This document shows, one piece after another, positions 48,495 to 57,478 of a stretch of DNA of 64,000 bases (position 1 is its first letter; the number at the start of each line of letters is the position of its first letter). The DNA lies in NCBI RefSeq assembly GCF_024347435.1, contig NZ_AP025481.1, positions 62,001-126,000 on the forward strand, written 5' to 3'. Under the pieces are notes generated by a model that saw nothing but the letters and a program-made list of their open reading frames with translations, searched no databases and was not told the DNA's origin. This stretch comes from Vibrio cyclitrophicus (GTDB lineage: Bacteria; Pseudomonadota; Gammaproteobacteria; Enterobacterales; Vibrionaceae). A program made the position numbers and the translations under genes.

Positions 48495-50000
48495 ATGAAT
48501 AAGATAAAACGATATCCGGTAAATATAGTACTCAGTTACTTAATACTGTCATCATTATGGGTTTTTTTCTCTGATCTTGCGGTTGAATCACTATCAAATG
48601 ACTTACAAGAACATGCTTTAGCACAGACAATCAAAGGTCTGATCTTTATCGTTCTGACGTCTACTTTATTGTGGATAATGGTTCGGAAAAATAATCGTGA
48701 TTTAGAGAGCGCCAACGACCTTGATAGTGTAACTGGACTTCATAGCCCATCAGTTTTTTATCGATATTTAAACAAAAGACTGAAAAAATCCCAGGTCACT
48801 GATCATTATGTCCTCTTCTTACTCGACATTGATAACTTCAAATCTGTCGCTGACCAGATTGGGTTTGAAAACACTAATTCATTTTTAAAAGATATCGCAC
48901 GATCTATTGAACTTCCTATTGAGCATCTACCGCTTTCGTCTCGGGTACACTCCGATGGTTTTGCGTGTTTAGTCAAACTCAATGATAAAGAAGATATTGA
49001 ATCCTACATTGCTCTCGTACATCGTAGATTTAACCAATGTGCTTATCGTTATAATACCAACGCAACTTGCTGTATCGGTGCCGCCCTATTTCCTTCGGAT
49101 GGTCATAATGCCAAACAACTTATGGCGTCAGCGACCCATGCTTTAACGGAAGCAAAAAAAAGCAAAAATTCGATTGAATTTCATGACCCCAAACTCACAG
49201 AGCTTGAACGCCAGCGTCAAGAAATGGTGCAAGAGTTACGTAAAGCGATTGATGACAAAGCGATTGATATTGTTTTTCAGCCGAAATACAACATTGAAAA
49301 TAGACTCGTCTCAGGTGTGGAAGTGTTATCCCGTTGGACGCATGAACGCTATGGTGTTGTTTCACCTGATATCTTTGTCGCGCTAGCAGAAGAGAATCAT
49401 TTTTGTCGAGATTTGACCACGTTAGTTCTAGAGAAAACTGCGGTACAACTAAGAGCTTGTGGTTTGCTTGGGAGTGTCCTTAATAGTGTCTCGGTCAATA
49501 TTTCAGCGGTAGAGCTAAATAGCGTGGATGACATGGACCATCTGGATAATTATCTACGAAAGGACCCCGAATTTGCTCGCTTACTTTGTCTTGAAATCAC
49601 TGAAACCGCTATTTTAAAAGATATAGATCAGTGTGCAATCGCTGTTCAAAAATTAAAAAAGCATGGGGTATCTTTTTCGATAGATGACTTTGGTGTTGGT
49701 TACACTTCTTTTGGTATATTCAGTAAGTTGGATGTTGATGAGATTAAAGTTGATCGCAGTTATATCAATGGGTTAGAAGATGATTATCGTTCTAGAGCCA
49801 TAACGTCTGGGATCATTGATATAGCTCGAGGATTTGGCATTCATGTGGTGGCTGAAGGGGTTGAAAATGCCCAACAGTTGTCAATTTTAAAAACGTTAAA
49901 TTGCGAACAAGCCCAAGGTTATTATCTTGGCTATCCGGTGCCGTCCAAACAGTTAAAAGAAAGTATCACTTCTGAAACAGAACCATGTTCAGCAACATAA
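48495..50000 (+). CDS. GGDEF-EAL protein, probable c-di-GMP phosphodiesterase
   Basis: A 501-residue protein with two N-terminal helices, a degenerate GGDEF domain (HSDGFACLV replaces the catalytic loop) and a full EAL domain from about residue 240. The EAL domain keeps catalytic acids: EVLSRWT (EVL variant, Glu retained), NISAVELN, LLCLEITETAIL, SIDDFGVGYTSFG with the DD pair, DEIKVDRSYI and VAEGVE. Hence it should degrade c-di-GMP, opposing the upstream cyclase. It is about 225 bp after that gene, probably a separate transcript. Confidence 0.87.
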   Translation: MNKIKRYPVNIVLSYLILSSLWVFFSDLAVESLSNDLQEHALAQTIKGLIFIVLTSTLLWIMVRKNNRDLESANDLDSVTGLHSPSVFYRYLNKRLKKSQVTDHYVLFLLDIDNFKSVADQIGFENTNSFLKDIARSIELPIEHLPLSSRVHSDGFACLVKLNDKEDIESYIALVHRRFNQCAYRYNTNATCCIGAALFPSDGHNAKQLMASATHALTEAKKSKNSIEFHDPKLTELERQRQEMVQELRKAIDDKAIDIVFQPKYNIENRLVSGVEVLSRWTHERYGVVSPDIFVALAEENHFCRDLTTLVLEKTAVQLRACGLLGSVLNSVSVNISAVELNSVDDMDHLDNYLRKDPEFARLLCLEITETAILKDIDQCAIAVQKLKKHGVSFSIDDFGVGYTSFGIFSKLDVDEIKVDRSYINGLEDDYRSRAITSGIIDIARGFGIHVVAEGVENAQQLSILKTLNCEQAQGYYLGYPVPSKQLKESITSETEPCSAT

Positions 50001-50071
50001 CGAGTTTCTTTTCATATTATATGACAGACACTCAGATGACTGATTATCGAGAAGGATTTGTCGGTCTACCA

Positions 50072-50116
50072 ATAAAAAAATCCCCATTCGCTGACAAAAC
50101 GAATGGGGATTTTAGC
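50072..50116 (-). terminator. Bidirectional terminator between EAL and PTS EIIBC genes
   Basis: 14-bp stem AAAATCCCCATTCG (50077-50090) with CGAATGGGGATTTT (50100-50113). It can end both converging transcripts. Confidence 0.88.
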
Positions 50117-51124
50117 TACTAGGGGGTAGTAATTTTATCTTCTAACTTGTTTCAGGTTTTAGATAGCCACCATAGTCGCAGCTTTCTTCATTGCTTCCTT
50201 CGTTGAACACTCAATCACGTTCGCATTCGCAAAGCGGTGAGCGTCTTTCACTTGAATATCGTGAGCCAAGATAACCAGTCTTGCGTTCGCCACATCTAGG
50301 TCAGTGATGCGGTTCTGAATACCGTTTTGCCCTTGAGTTTCTACCTTAATCTTAAGGCCTGCTGCTAAACCTGCTTTCTCTAGTGCTTTTGCTGCCATGA
50401 AGGTGTGTGCAACACCAGAAGGACAACATGTTACTGCTACGATGTCGTACTCGCCTTCTCCAGCTACAGGAGCCGCTTGAGCTTGTACTGGCGCTTCAGA
50501 CATGTCTTCATCGGTTTCAACCGCTACAGGTTTCCAGAAGCCAACGATAACGGCTGTGGTTAGTGAGCCAAGTGCAATACCGACGACGTACATTGGAATG
50601 TTGCTTGATACTGGTGCCGTAATTAGGCCGCCCCACGGTGCGTGCAATAGAACGTCTGTCATGAAGCCAAACACACAACCAACAATACCGCCGGCAACGA
50701 TTGAAGGAAGTACGCGCATTGGGTCATTTGCTGCGAATGGGATAGCACCCTCAGATATACCGATAGAACCCATGATTGCTGCTGCTTTACCTGCTTCTTG
50801 CTCTTGTTTAGAGAACTTGTTTTTGAATAGGAAAGTCGCCAATGCCATACCTAGAGGTGGCGTACAAATCGCGATGCCTACGCCGCCCATTAGCCACGGT
50901 TGTGTGTCTACTTGAGTTTGAGCAAATAGGGTAGCTACTTTGTTGATAGGGCCGCCCATATCAAACGCAGTCATACCGCCAAGGATTGTGCCTAGAACCA
51001 TCTTAGATGCGCCAGCCATTGAAGCTAAGAACTCGTTCATAGAAGACATGAACAGTTTGATTGGCTCACCGATGCCCCACAATACGATACCTGCAGAGAT
51101 TAACGTGCCTAAAAGCGGGTAGAT

Positions 51125-51132
51125 GAAGTAAG
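51125..51132. repeat. Left target-site duplication of the insertion sequence
   Basis: GAAGTAAG, repeated at 52714-52721 on the other side of the element; 8 bp, the length usual for IS66-family elements. Confidence 0.9.
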
Positions 51133-52713
51133 GTAATCGTTCACCAAGGTAACTTGACTTGATATTAACGGAGGGTGAGAGTCACCTATAGATCAAAGAC
51201 GTTGGGGTACGGTCTCTTCGCCACAACAGCCGTGATGATTTCACTCAACACCGACATTGCTGATAGACCGCGCTTTTTGCAGGTTTCGATGAGTGTGTGG
51301 ATACGACTACGGAATTTATCACCTGCATCCGAGGTCGTTCCGAAGCTAATTTTCCTTTGAATGACAAAACCTCTAATACATCGCTCAGCTTCATTATTGG
51401 TTAAGGGGATTGATGTTTTCTTGAGGAAAACCCACAAGCTCTCTCTATGTTTAAGCAGTAACTTGCATCGCCCTCGATACCGCTTGACCATCACATCTGT
51501 CCCTTTTCTCAACCAATGATCGAACGATTTTTGTAGCCTGTGCATTCGCCGCAAGTACAGTGAATAATCCAATTCACCTTGTTCATAACGATGCCGAGTA
51601 TGGAAAATGGCGTTCGTCAGCAAACAAAGATGTTTGCCAATATAAGCGGTGTGGCCACCGCCACTATAATCCGCCATTTGCTGAAGATTGCGCTTCACAT
51701 GTGCCCAACATAACTGATGACGGTCTTCGGCTATCCAGTTATAGCTTGGGCACTGGTCACTGACCACAATACCTGCATAGTCTTCATCGATGACCTTTTT
51801 TGCTGAGGAGGTAGAGCGTGAATAGAGTATTTGTTCATAGACAAGGTCATCACTGGCCACTAACCAACACCAACGAAGGCTTGTTTCATCATTTCGGTGA
51901 TGAGAGGTTTCGTCAGCATGAATCAAAGGCGCTTTCTTTAACGCTTGTTTTATCGCTTGATGCAATGGCGTTAGCATTGAAGCGACCTTCGTTTGCGCTT
52001 CGCTAATCGCACCGACCGAAAAGGTTGTGCCAAGCTGTTCTTTGAGTAGAGATTGGATTTTCCGAACGCTGAGGTGATATTGCCCTGCAAGCACGCCAAT
52101 GTAACTTAATAAGTTCGGCCCTATAATCCCTTGCGATGCATCGTCAGGCTTTTGAGCCTTGACGGTTTCTTTGCAGTGCCTACATTGACCTGAAAATAAA
52201 CGGTATTCGGTGATATCGACAGTGGGTTTTGGAATATCGAAGACCTGATGGCGATAGTATGGCCCACCTTGAACCTCAATGTCAGATTGAGCGCAACAAG
52301 GACAAGTTTCAGGGAAACAGTCAATGATGACATCCGTTTTTTTTAACGGTGAGAGCTTTCGTTGATGCCCTGTGTGGCCTTGTTTAGCTCCTCTCGAATT
52401 GCGACCACCAGAGCTTTCAGCTTTTTTCGCTCATGGCGATCTTTAGGATTGTCTGAAGAGGGCGATTTTGAAGAGTTTTTGGAGCTAGTGGTTAGCTTGT
52501 CTTCATAATGTCGGAGCTGTTCCCACAGCTCATCAATAAGCACCTTAGCCTCATTCAAATCTGAGACTTCAGGTGGTGCTTCTTGGTATTTAGGTGATTT
52601 TTTTCTAGTCATGAAACCATAATGGCTTCCCAGAATGATCACTCAAGACCCAAAGTGGGATCAATTGCGTAAGGTCACACTTTTTATGTCAATAGGGCTT
52701 GGTGAACACTTAC
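51133..52713 (-). mobile_element. IS66-family (ISBst12-like) insertion sequence, 1581 bp
   Basis: Ends are imperfect inverted repeats: left GTAATCGTTCACCAAG and, reading inward from the right end, GTAAGTGTTCACCAAG. It is flanked by the 8-bp direct repeat GAAGTAAG. The only gene is a DDE transposase; there are no tnpA/tnpB accessory genes, which is the ISBst12-type layout of this family (about 1.6 kb). It lies inside, and inactivates, a PTS EIIBC gene. The exact target repeats suggest a recent insertion. Confidence 0.9.
51186..52612 (-). CDS. IS66-family transposase in two overlapping frames (-1 frameshift)
   Basis: DDE transposase of about 475 residues if read through. Frame 1 starts MTRKKSPKYQEAPPEVS at 52612 and has a coiled region (LIDELWEQLRHYEDKL), ending at a stop near 52343. 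A minus-strand A AAA AAG heptamer at 52421-52427 allows a -1 shift into the frame AESSGGRNSRGAKQGHTGHQ, then the zinc-finger segment CFPETCPCCAQSD, and then LIHADETSHHRN, IVVSDQCPSYNW and PLTNNEAERCIRGF, the Asp-Asp-Glu triad. The shift is either programmed or a lost A in a former run of seven. The main frame continues to 51186. Confidence 0.85.
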
Positions 52714-52721
52714 GAAGTAAG
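52714..52721. repeat. Right target-site duplication of the insertion sequence
   Basis: GAAGTAAG, identical to 51125-51132. Confidence 0.9.
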
Positions 52722-53185
52722 CACCTAGCGCTGTCATGTTCGCAGAAAGCGGGATCTTCTTAAGTTGGAACACCACGCCACCGGCGATAAAGCCTGCCAC
52801 GATACAGCCAAGGAAGCCGCCGCCCATGTCAGCCATGATGCCAGAAGAAATCATAGCAGGAGCAAGTGCTGGTTTATCTGCAATTGAGTAACCAATAAAG
52901 CCGCCAAGAATGATTGGGAAAAGAACAAGGCCTTTGATACCGATATTAGAGATGTCCGCCAGCAAGCCGTCGGCTGGTACTGCGCCTTTACCCGATGCCA
53001 TTACCGCTAAAGCCAACAGAACACCACCGGCTACGATGAAAGGTAGCATGTGTGATGTACCAAAAAGCAGGTGACCTTTCATAGTACTGAGGATTTTTTT
53101 ATAGTCGCTACTACTATTCTTATTATTAGAATTGCTACTGGTATTGGTAGCTTGATTTGCTAGGGTGCTCATAATTTTCTACGCC

Positions 53186-53626
53186 TTATGAATTAATTAA
53201 AATATTAAGGATTTGTTGTTCGTCTTTTGCGTTATGGATATTTTGAATAAATTCATCGCTGAATTTTCCAAATAGTTCTTGTAGTACATAAATATGATGG
53301 TCAGCACCGTTATCTGGTGATGCAATCATAAAAAATACGGTTGGGTTAATGCCGTCGTCATCGCCATACTCGATACCTTCACGCTTAACACCGACAGCAA
53401 TTGCGGGTTCAGTGACTGCCTTGCTTTTTGAGTGTGGGTAAGCAATGCCGTCCATTGAGGTAATGCTTTGAGATTCACGAATTTCAATGTCTGCCAAGAA
53501 GGCTTCTTTATTACTGATTCGGTTGTTTTCAAATAACATGCTTGCCAATTCTTCAAACAGTCCTTTTTTATTATTCGCTTGAAGGTTGTTATTAATTAAG
53601 TTGACGTTAGTTAGCTGTGTGACCAT
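53186..53626 (-). CDS. PTS fructose-type EIIA
   Basis: A 146-residue phosphocarrier domain that passes phosphate from HPr to the downstream EIIB. The phosphohistidine is His65 in MDGIAYPHSKSKA. It begins MVTQLTNVNLINNNLQANNK. It lies 13 bases upstream of the split EIIBC gene and formed an operon with it. After the insertion it has no partner in cis, but fructose-type EIIBs of the neighbourhood could accept its phosphate. Confidence 0.9.
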   Translation of the reverse strand: MVTQLTNVNLINNNLQANNKKGLFEELASMLFENNRISNKEAFLADIEIRESQSITSMDGIAYPHSKSKAVTEPAIAVGVKREGIEYGDDDGINPTVFFMIASPDNGADHHIYVLQELFGKFSDEFIQNIHNAKDEQQILNILINS

Positions 53627-53740
53627 TTATTAACTCATTCACTATTGAAGTTCTTGAATTAAAATTAATGGATTAACGGCATTCGCGAAATAGCAAATAA
53701 AAGCCCTTCACTGTACATTTGTACCAAGCAAAATTAAGTG

Positions 53741-53756
53741 TGATTTGCATCATTCA
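53741..53756. promoter_or_regulatory. CRP-like site upstream of the EIIA gene
   Basis: TGTGA-TTTGCA-TCATT resembles the CRP dyad TGTGA-N6-TCACA in its first half and partly in its second; about 115 bp before the EIIA start. Similar TGTGATTTT motifs lie at 57214 and 57395 in the adjoining PTS promoters. Confidence 0.35.
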
Positions 53757-53831
53757 TCCAGTGTGAGATGGGTCATATTTGATGGTGTTTTTGATTATGT
53801 TTTTGATACGCCGAGCGGCCTCATCAGAAAC

Positions 53832-53857
53832 AAAAATGCCCCGCATGAGCAGGGCAG
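53832..53857 (-). terminator. Terminator after manA
   Basis: Read on the minus strand, TGCCCTGC pairs with GCGGGGCA around a TCAT loop, then TTTTT. Confidence 0.75.
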
Positions 53858-53885
53858 TAAGACTTTGTACTGAGTTCTAAGGGAG

Positions 53886-55115
53886 CTAGCTGTAAGCGCG
53901 CGCGACACGTCCAGCACAATCCAGTTTGTAGCTCTCAGCGTAAGCGGGAATGAAAACCGACTGGCCTTTCTCTATCACGCAGGTTTCGCCGCACTGGTGA
54001 GTAAGCACCATAGATTCGTCGAGAGGTAGTAGGATCTCGGCACCTTCGGTAGTGATCCGTCGCTGATGTGAGTTTTGCACGATAGAGAACTTAAAATCCT
54101 CGACTGGAATTTGGTATTCCATCACATCACCTTGCTCTATCGGGCTGAGCAGTAACCTATCCGCAGGCTTTTCCTTAAATCGAGTACAAGAAACCAGTTC
54201 ATTCACGTCCATGTATTTAGGCGTTAACCCAGCGCGCAATACATTGTCTGAGTTCGCCATGATCTCTAAGCCCGTGCCTTTGATGTAAGCGTGGGGTGTC
54301 TCGGCATCCAGATACATGGCTTGCCCCGGCTTTAGCGTGATAACGTTCAATAGCAGCGGAGCAAACAGGCCGACATCCCCCGGATACTGTTGTTCCAACT
54401 CTGAAATCAACTGGAACACAAGGGCATCTGAAAGTTTCGCCTTCATCAACAACATGGTCAGCGCCATGCCTTTTTGTTCACCTTGCAAAGACAATAAACT
54501 CGCGAAGAAGCTCGCTAATCCATTAGGCGTTTGATCGCCCGCGAGGTCGTTAACCATCGAGTGCAGCTCAGGAATATCGAGGTAATGGAAGTGCTCAAGG
54601 ATCTCGTTAATCGACCTAAAGCCATTCATCGCCGTGTAGTCCGTTAGGGCATACACCAGTTCTGGCTTATGATTAGGATCCTTGTAGTTACGATTGCCAG
54701 CTGTCATTGGAATGCCTTGCTGCTCTTCGAGTGCATACCCAGATTCCGCTTGCTGTTTGTTTGGATGTACTTGAACAGACAGTGCCTTCTCAGCCGCTAA
54801 TACCTTGAAAAGATAAGGTAACTCGCCAAAGCGACTCGCCACTTTCTCGCTTAGAAACAAGTTTAGGTTCTTAGAAATCAAGCTCGACAATGTGGTCTGT
54901 TGCCCGTTATCAGTCACCATTGAGCAACCATTGGGGTGTGCGCCCATCCAAATCTCCGCTTGTGGCTCACCAGATTGGTTATTAATACCAAACAGTTGGC
55001 TAAACGAAGACGGGCTACCCCATGCGTAGTTTTGAATCACGTTGGTCATAGGGTAGAAAAAGCGTTGTACGAACGAGTCGTTCGCTAAAGAAAAATCAGA
55101 CATCGAGATCACCAT
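53886..55115 (-). CDS. manA: Mannose-6-phosphate isomerase, type I
   Basis: A zinc enzyme converting mannose-6-phosphate to fructose-6-phosphate. Type I motifs: YPMTNVIQNYAWGSPSSFSQ, AEIWMGAHPNGCS, KVLAAEKALSVQVHPNKQQA (zinc ligands), DPNHKPELVYAL, and LNVITLKPGQAMYLDAETPH then AYIKGTGLEIMANSDNVLRA around the second half. Length up to 409 residues; the second Met (55103), which has GGTGA 5 bases before it, is a likely real start. It follows the PTS gene in the same direction, giving the path from mannose to glycolysis. Confidence 0.93.
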   Translation of the reverse strand: MVISMSDFSLANDSFVQRFFYPMTNVIQNYAWGSPSSFSQLFGINNQSGEPQAEIWMGAHPNGCSMVTDNGQQTTLSSLISKNLNLFLSEKVASRFGELPYLFKVLAAEKALSVQVHPNKQQAESGYALEEQQGIPMTAGNRNYKDPNHKPELVYALTDYTAMNGFRSINEILEHFHYLDIPELHSMVNDLAGDQTPNGLASFFASLLSLQGEQKGMALTMLLMKAKLSDALVFQLISELEQQYPGDVGLFAPLLLNVITLKPGQAMYLDAETPHAYIKGTGLEIMANSDNVLRAGLTPKYMDVNELVSCTRFKEKPADRLLLSPIEQGDVMEYQIPVEDFKFSIVQNSHQRRITTEGAEILLPLDESMVLTHQCGETCVIEKGQSVFIPAYAESYKLDCAGRVARAYS

Positions 55116-55124
55116 GAGGGAAAC

Positions 55125-55180
55125 ATGGCTTGAGCTCTACTCGATTTACTAAAATACGAGAGTAGAGGGACTCAAGCCAT
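55125..55180 (-). other. Long imperfect hairpin between the PTS and manA genes
   Basis: Outer 10-bp perfect stem ATGGCTTGAG (55125-55134) / CTCAAGCCAT (55171-55180) enclosing CTCTACT-CG / CG-AG-AGTAGAG around an A+T loop. There is no T-tract, so it is an mRNA structure rather than a terminator, placed just upstream of the manA start. Confidence 0.7.
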
Positions 55181-55195
55181 TGGAGTTGAAATGGC

Positions 55196-57100
55196 TTAAG
55201 CCGCTGCTGTTGCTAGCTTGGCTTTGCGTAGATTTTTAAGCGCGATACAAGTAACCGCAGTCACACCTGCACCTGATGCCATGCACAGCAGTGCCAGCAT
55301 TGGGTAGTTCATTGCGCCGAGCAGAGCCACAACAGGGCCACCGTGAGCAACGCTGTTGGTGATACCAAATGAGAACGCCATAACAGCTGCAGTCATTGAG
55401 CCAAGCACGTTGGCAGGGATAACCGACATTGGATCTTGCGCTGCGAAAGGAATCGCACCCTCAGAGATACCTACTAAGCCCATCGCACCTGCTGCTTTGC
55501 CTGCTTCAATTTCAGAAGATTCAAACAGGTCGAACTTGCGGCCCAATCTGGTTGCGATAGCCATGCCTAATGGAGCGACAGGAATTGCACACGCCATTGC
55601 ACCCATGAACTGAGTTTGACCGCTGGCGATCATGCCGACTGAGAATAGGAACGCCACCTTGTTGAACGGGCCGCCCATATCGAAACCAGCCATGCCACCC
55701 AGTACGATGCCTAGCAAAACCACGTTGCCTGTACTCATGCTAGTTAGCAGTGCAGTAAGAGCATCCATCAGCCCAGCGATAGGTGCGCCGATAACAAAGA
55801 TGAATAGACCTGCGATGAACAAAGAGCCTGTGATCGGAGCGATCATTATAGGTACAAGCGGTTGAACGAATTTGTGGTAGTTAAACGAGGTAATCCACTT
55901 AACGAAGTAACCCACTAATAGACCTGCGATGATTGCGCCAATGAAGCCTGTACCCGCGTCAGCGCCATAGAAAGAGCCGTTGTTAGCAATCCAACCACCG
56001 ATAAGGCCAGGGGTTAGGGCAGGGCGGTCAGCAATCGCATAAGCAATGTAGCCAGCCAAGATTGGGATCATCAATGTGAAGGCAACCACGCCCACTTCTA
56101 GGATTTGGTTCCACATGCTGCCAGCAGGAATCGCCATGCCAGATTCACTTGGCTCGCCGCCAATCGCCAGTGCAAGGGCTATCAATAGGCCGCCAGTCAC
56201 GACGAATGGGATCATGTGAGATACGCCATTCATCAAGTAACGGTAAAGGTCTGAACGTGCTTGTGAGGCTTTTTCTACAACAGATTGGTTGGTCGGCGTT
56301 TGTTCAGCTTGGTAACTAGGTGCGTTGAGCGCTTGCTTAATCAAGCCTTGTGCGTCTTTGATTGGTGCTTTTACGTTGGTGCTGATGACGCGTTTTCCGG
56401 CAAAGCGAGCCATGTCGACCTGTTTATCACAAGCCACGACAATCGCGTCGGCGCGTTCGATCTCTTCTTGAGTCGGGCTGTTTTTAACACCAATAGAACC
56501 GTTAGTTTCGACCTTGATGTCGTAGCCAAGAGCCGCCGCGCCTTTCTCTAGCGCTTCAGCTGCCAAATAAGTGTGCGCAACGCCAGCTGGGCAGCCTGTC
56601 ACACCAATGATGAAGCCTTGTTTCTCAACGTTGGTTTCCGTTTCTGAAGGCTCAGGTTTGCTAAGCAGTAGTTCTAATGCTTCTTGTTCAGATTGAGCAT
56701 TCATAAAGCTTTCAATAAAGCCTTCTTCAATCAGTTTTGAAGAAAGCTCTGCCAATACTTCGATGTGGTGATTATCGCCGCCATCAGGAGAGGCAATCAT
56801 GAAGAACAGTTTTGATGGCTGACCGTCATCGGCGCCGTATTCGATGCCCTGTTTATGGACGCCGATAACAACCGCGGGTTTGATCACCGCAGCGCTTTTC
56901 GCATGTGGCAGGGCGATGCCTTCTTCAAACCCTGTGTTGCCTTGTTCTTCACGCGCCTTAATGTCGGCAAGAAACTGTGCTTTGTCTGAAATTCGACCTT
57001 GCGCATAAAGTACGTCTATCAGCTCTTTAAATACGTCTTCTTTTGAATCAGCGCTAAGCGAAAGCTTAATCAAATCTTGATTGATCAATGTTGTGATCAT
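55196..57100 (-). CDS. PTS EIIABC, fructose/mannose family
   Basis: A 634-residue membrane permease with all three domains in one chain: EIIA with His66 in GIALPHAKS, EIIB with Cys170 in GVTGCPAGVAHTYL, and EIIC from about residue 285 (NGVSHMIPFVVTGGLLIALA to the end). It takes up and phosphorylates a hexose; with manA next and an AraC regulator divergent, mannose is the likely sugar. The order EIIA-EIIB-EIIC is that of fructose-family enzymes such as MngA. The divergent promoter region holds a CRP-like TGTGATTTTGATC at 57214. Confidence 0.9.
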   Translation of the reverse strand: MITTLINQDLIKLSLSADSKEDVFKELIDVLYAQGRISDKAQFLADIKAREEQGNTGFEEGIALPHAKSAAVIKPAVVIGVHKQGIEYGADDGQPSKLFFMIASPDGGDNHHIEVLAELSSKLIEEGFIESFMNAQSEQEALELLLSKPEPSETETNVEKQGFIIGVTGCPAGVAHTYLAAEALEKGAAALGYDIKVETNGSIGVKNSPTQEEIERADAIVVACDKQVDMARFAGKRVISTNVKAPIKDAQGLIKQALNAPSYQAEQTPTNQSVVEKASQARSDLYRYLMNGVSHMIPFVVTGGLLIALALAIGGEPSESGMAIPAGSMWNQILEVGVVAFTLMIPILAGYIAYAIADRPALTPGLIGGWIANNGSFYGADAGTGFIGAIIAGLLVGYFVKWITSFNYHKFVQPLVPIMIAPITGSLFIAGLFIFVIGAPIAGLMDALTALLTSMSTGNVVLLGIVLGGMAGFDMGGPFNKVAFLFSVGMIASGQTQFMGAMACAIPVAPLGMAIATRLGRKFDLFESSEIEAGKAAGAMGLVGISEGAIPFAAQDPMSVIPANVLGSMTAAVMAFSFGITNSVAHGGPVVALLGAMNYPMLALLCMASGAGVTAVTCIALKNLRKAKLATAAA

Positions 57101-57478
57101 AATGAACCCCTACTCTATTTTTATTTTGTTAGGGGTATTTTGGAATCTATGGCTTAGCTTCTGTAGTGAAGAAAAAATGCATTTACTGGATGATTGTTGC
57201 GTTATAAATGGAGTGTGATTTTGATCGGTCGAGTGGTCGTTTTTAGGCTTGTGTTGACAGAGTTTAAGATGTTTTGAGGCTTTTATTTATAAGGGCTTGG
57301 GCGTATTTCGTTATCCAGGAAACAACGTGCTTCATCAATTTCCGCACTGGAAATTTATTTCTAAAACTGGATTTTTGTAACCTAGATCTCAAATTGTGAT
57401 TTTGCTCAATAGCACTATGTTTCACTAAGGAGTATATCTATTCCCATAGCTTTATTGCTGCCCATAAGAGTTTTAAAA
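57101..57478. promoter_or_regulatory. Divergent promoter region of the PTS and AraC genes
   Basis: 378 bp. Two motifs TGTGATTTTGATC (57214) and TGTGATTTTGCTC (57395) resemble half-conserved CRP sites, one near each start. No terminator. Confidence 0.4.

Larger units (their letters stand above)
50159..53172 (-). pseudogene. Fructose/mannose-family PTS EIIBC gene split by an insertion sequence
   Basis: The gene starts at 53172 (MSTLANQATNTSSNSNNKNS), with EIIC segments such as LFGTSHMLPFIVAGGVLLAL, and is broken after GAYFV at the IS boundary near 52714. The remainder resumes near 51132 as YFIYPLLGTLISAGIVLWGI, continuing through MTAFDMGGPINKVATLFAQ to the EIIB domain with Cys in VTCCPSGVAHTF, ending at 50159. 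Without the insertion the two halves would join exactly at the duplicated 8 bases. An internal start may allow a C-terminal fragment. The paralogue at 62206 is intact over the same region, supporting this reading. Confidence 0.92.

Noticed and set aside
52121..52333. 70-codon ORF inside the insertion sequence on the minus strand
   Set aside because: It is out of frame with the zinc-finger segment (CFPETCPCC) that covers the same bases and fits the IS66 transposase.
52337..52352. Run of eight A on the minus strand of the transposase as the frameshift site
   Set aside because: The second frame already gives a family-like sequence (GAKQGHTGHQRKLSPLKK) upstream of this run, and frame 1 stops before the slip could occur; the shift must lie earlier, at 52421-52427.
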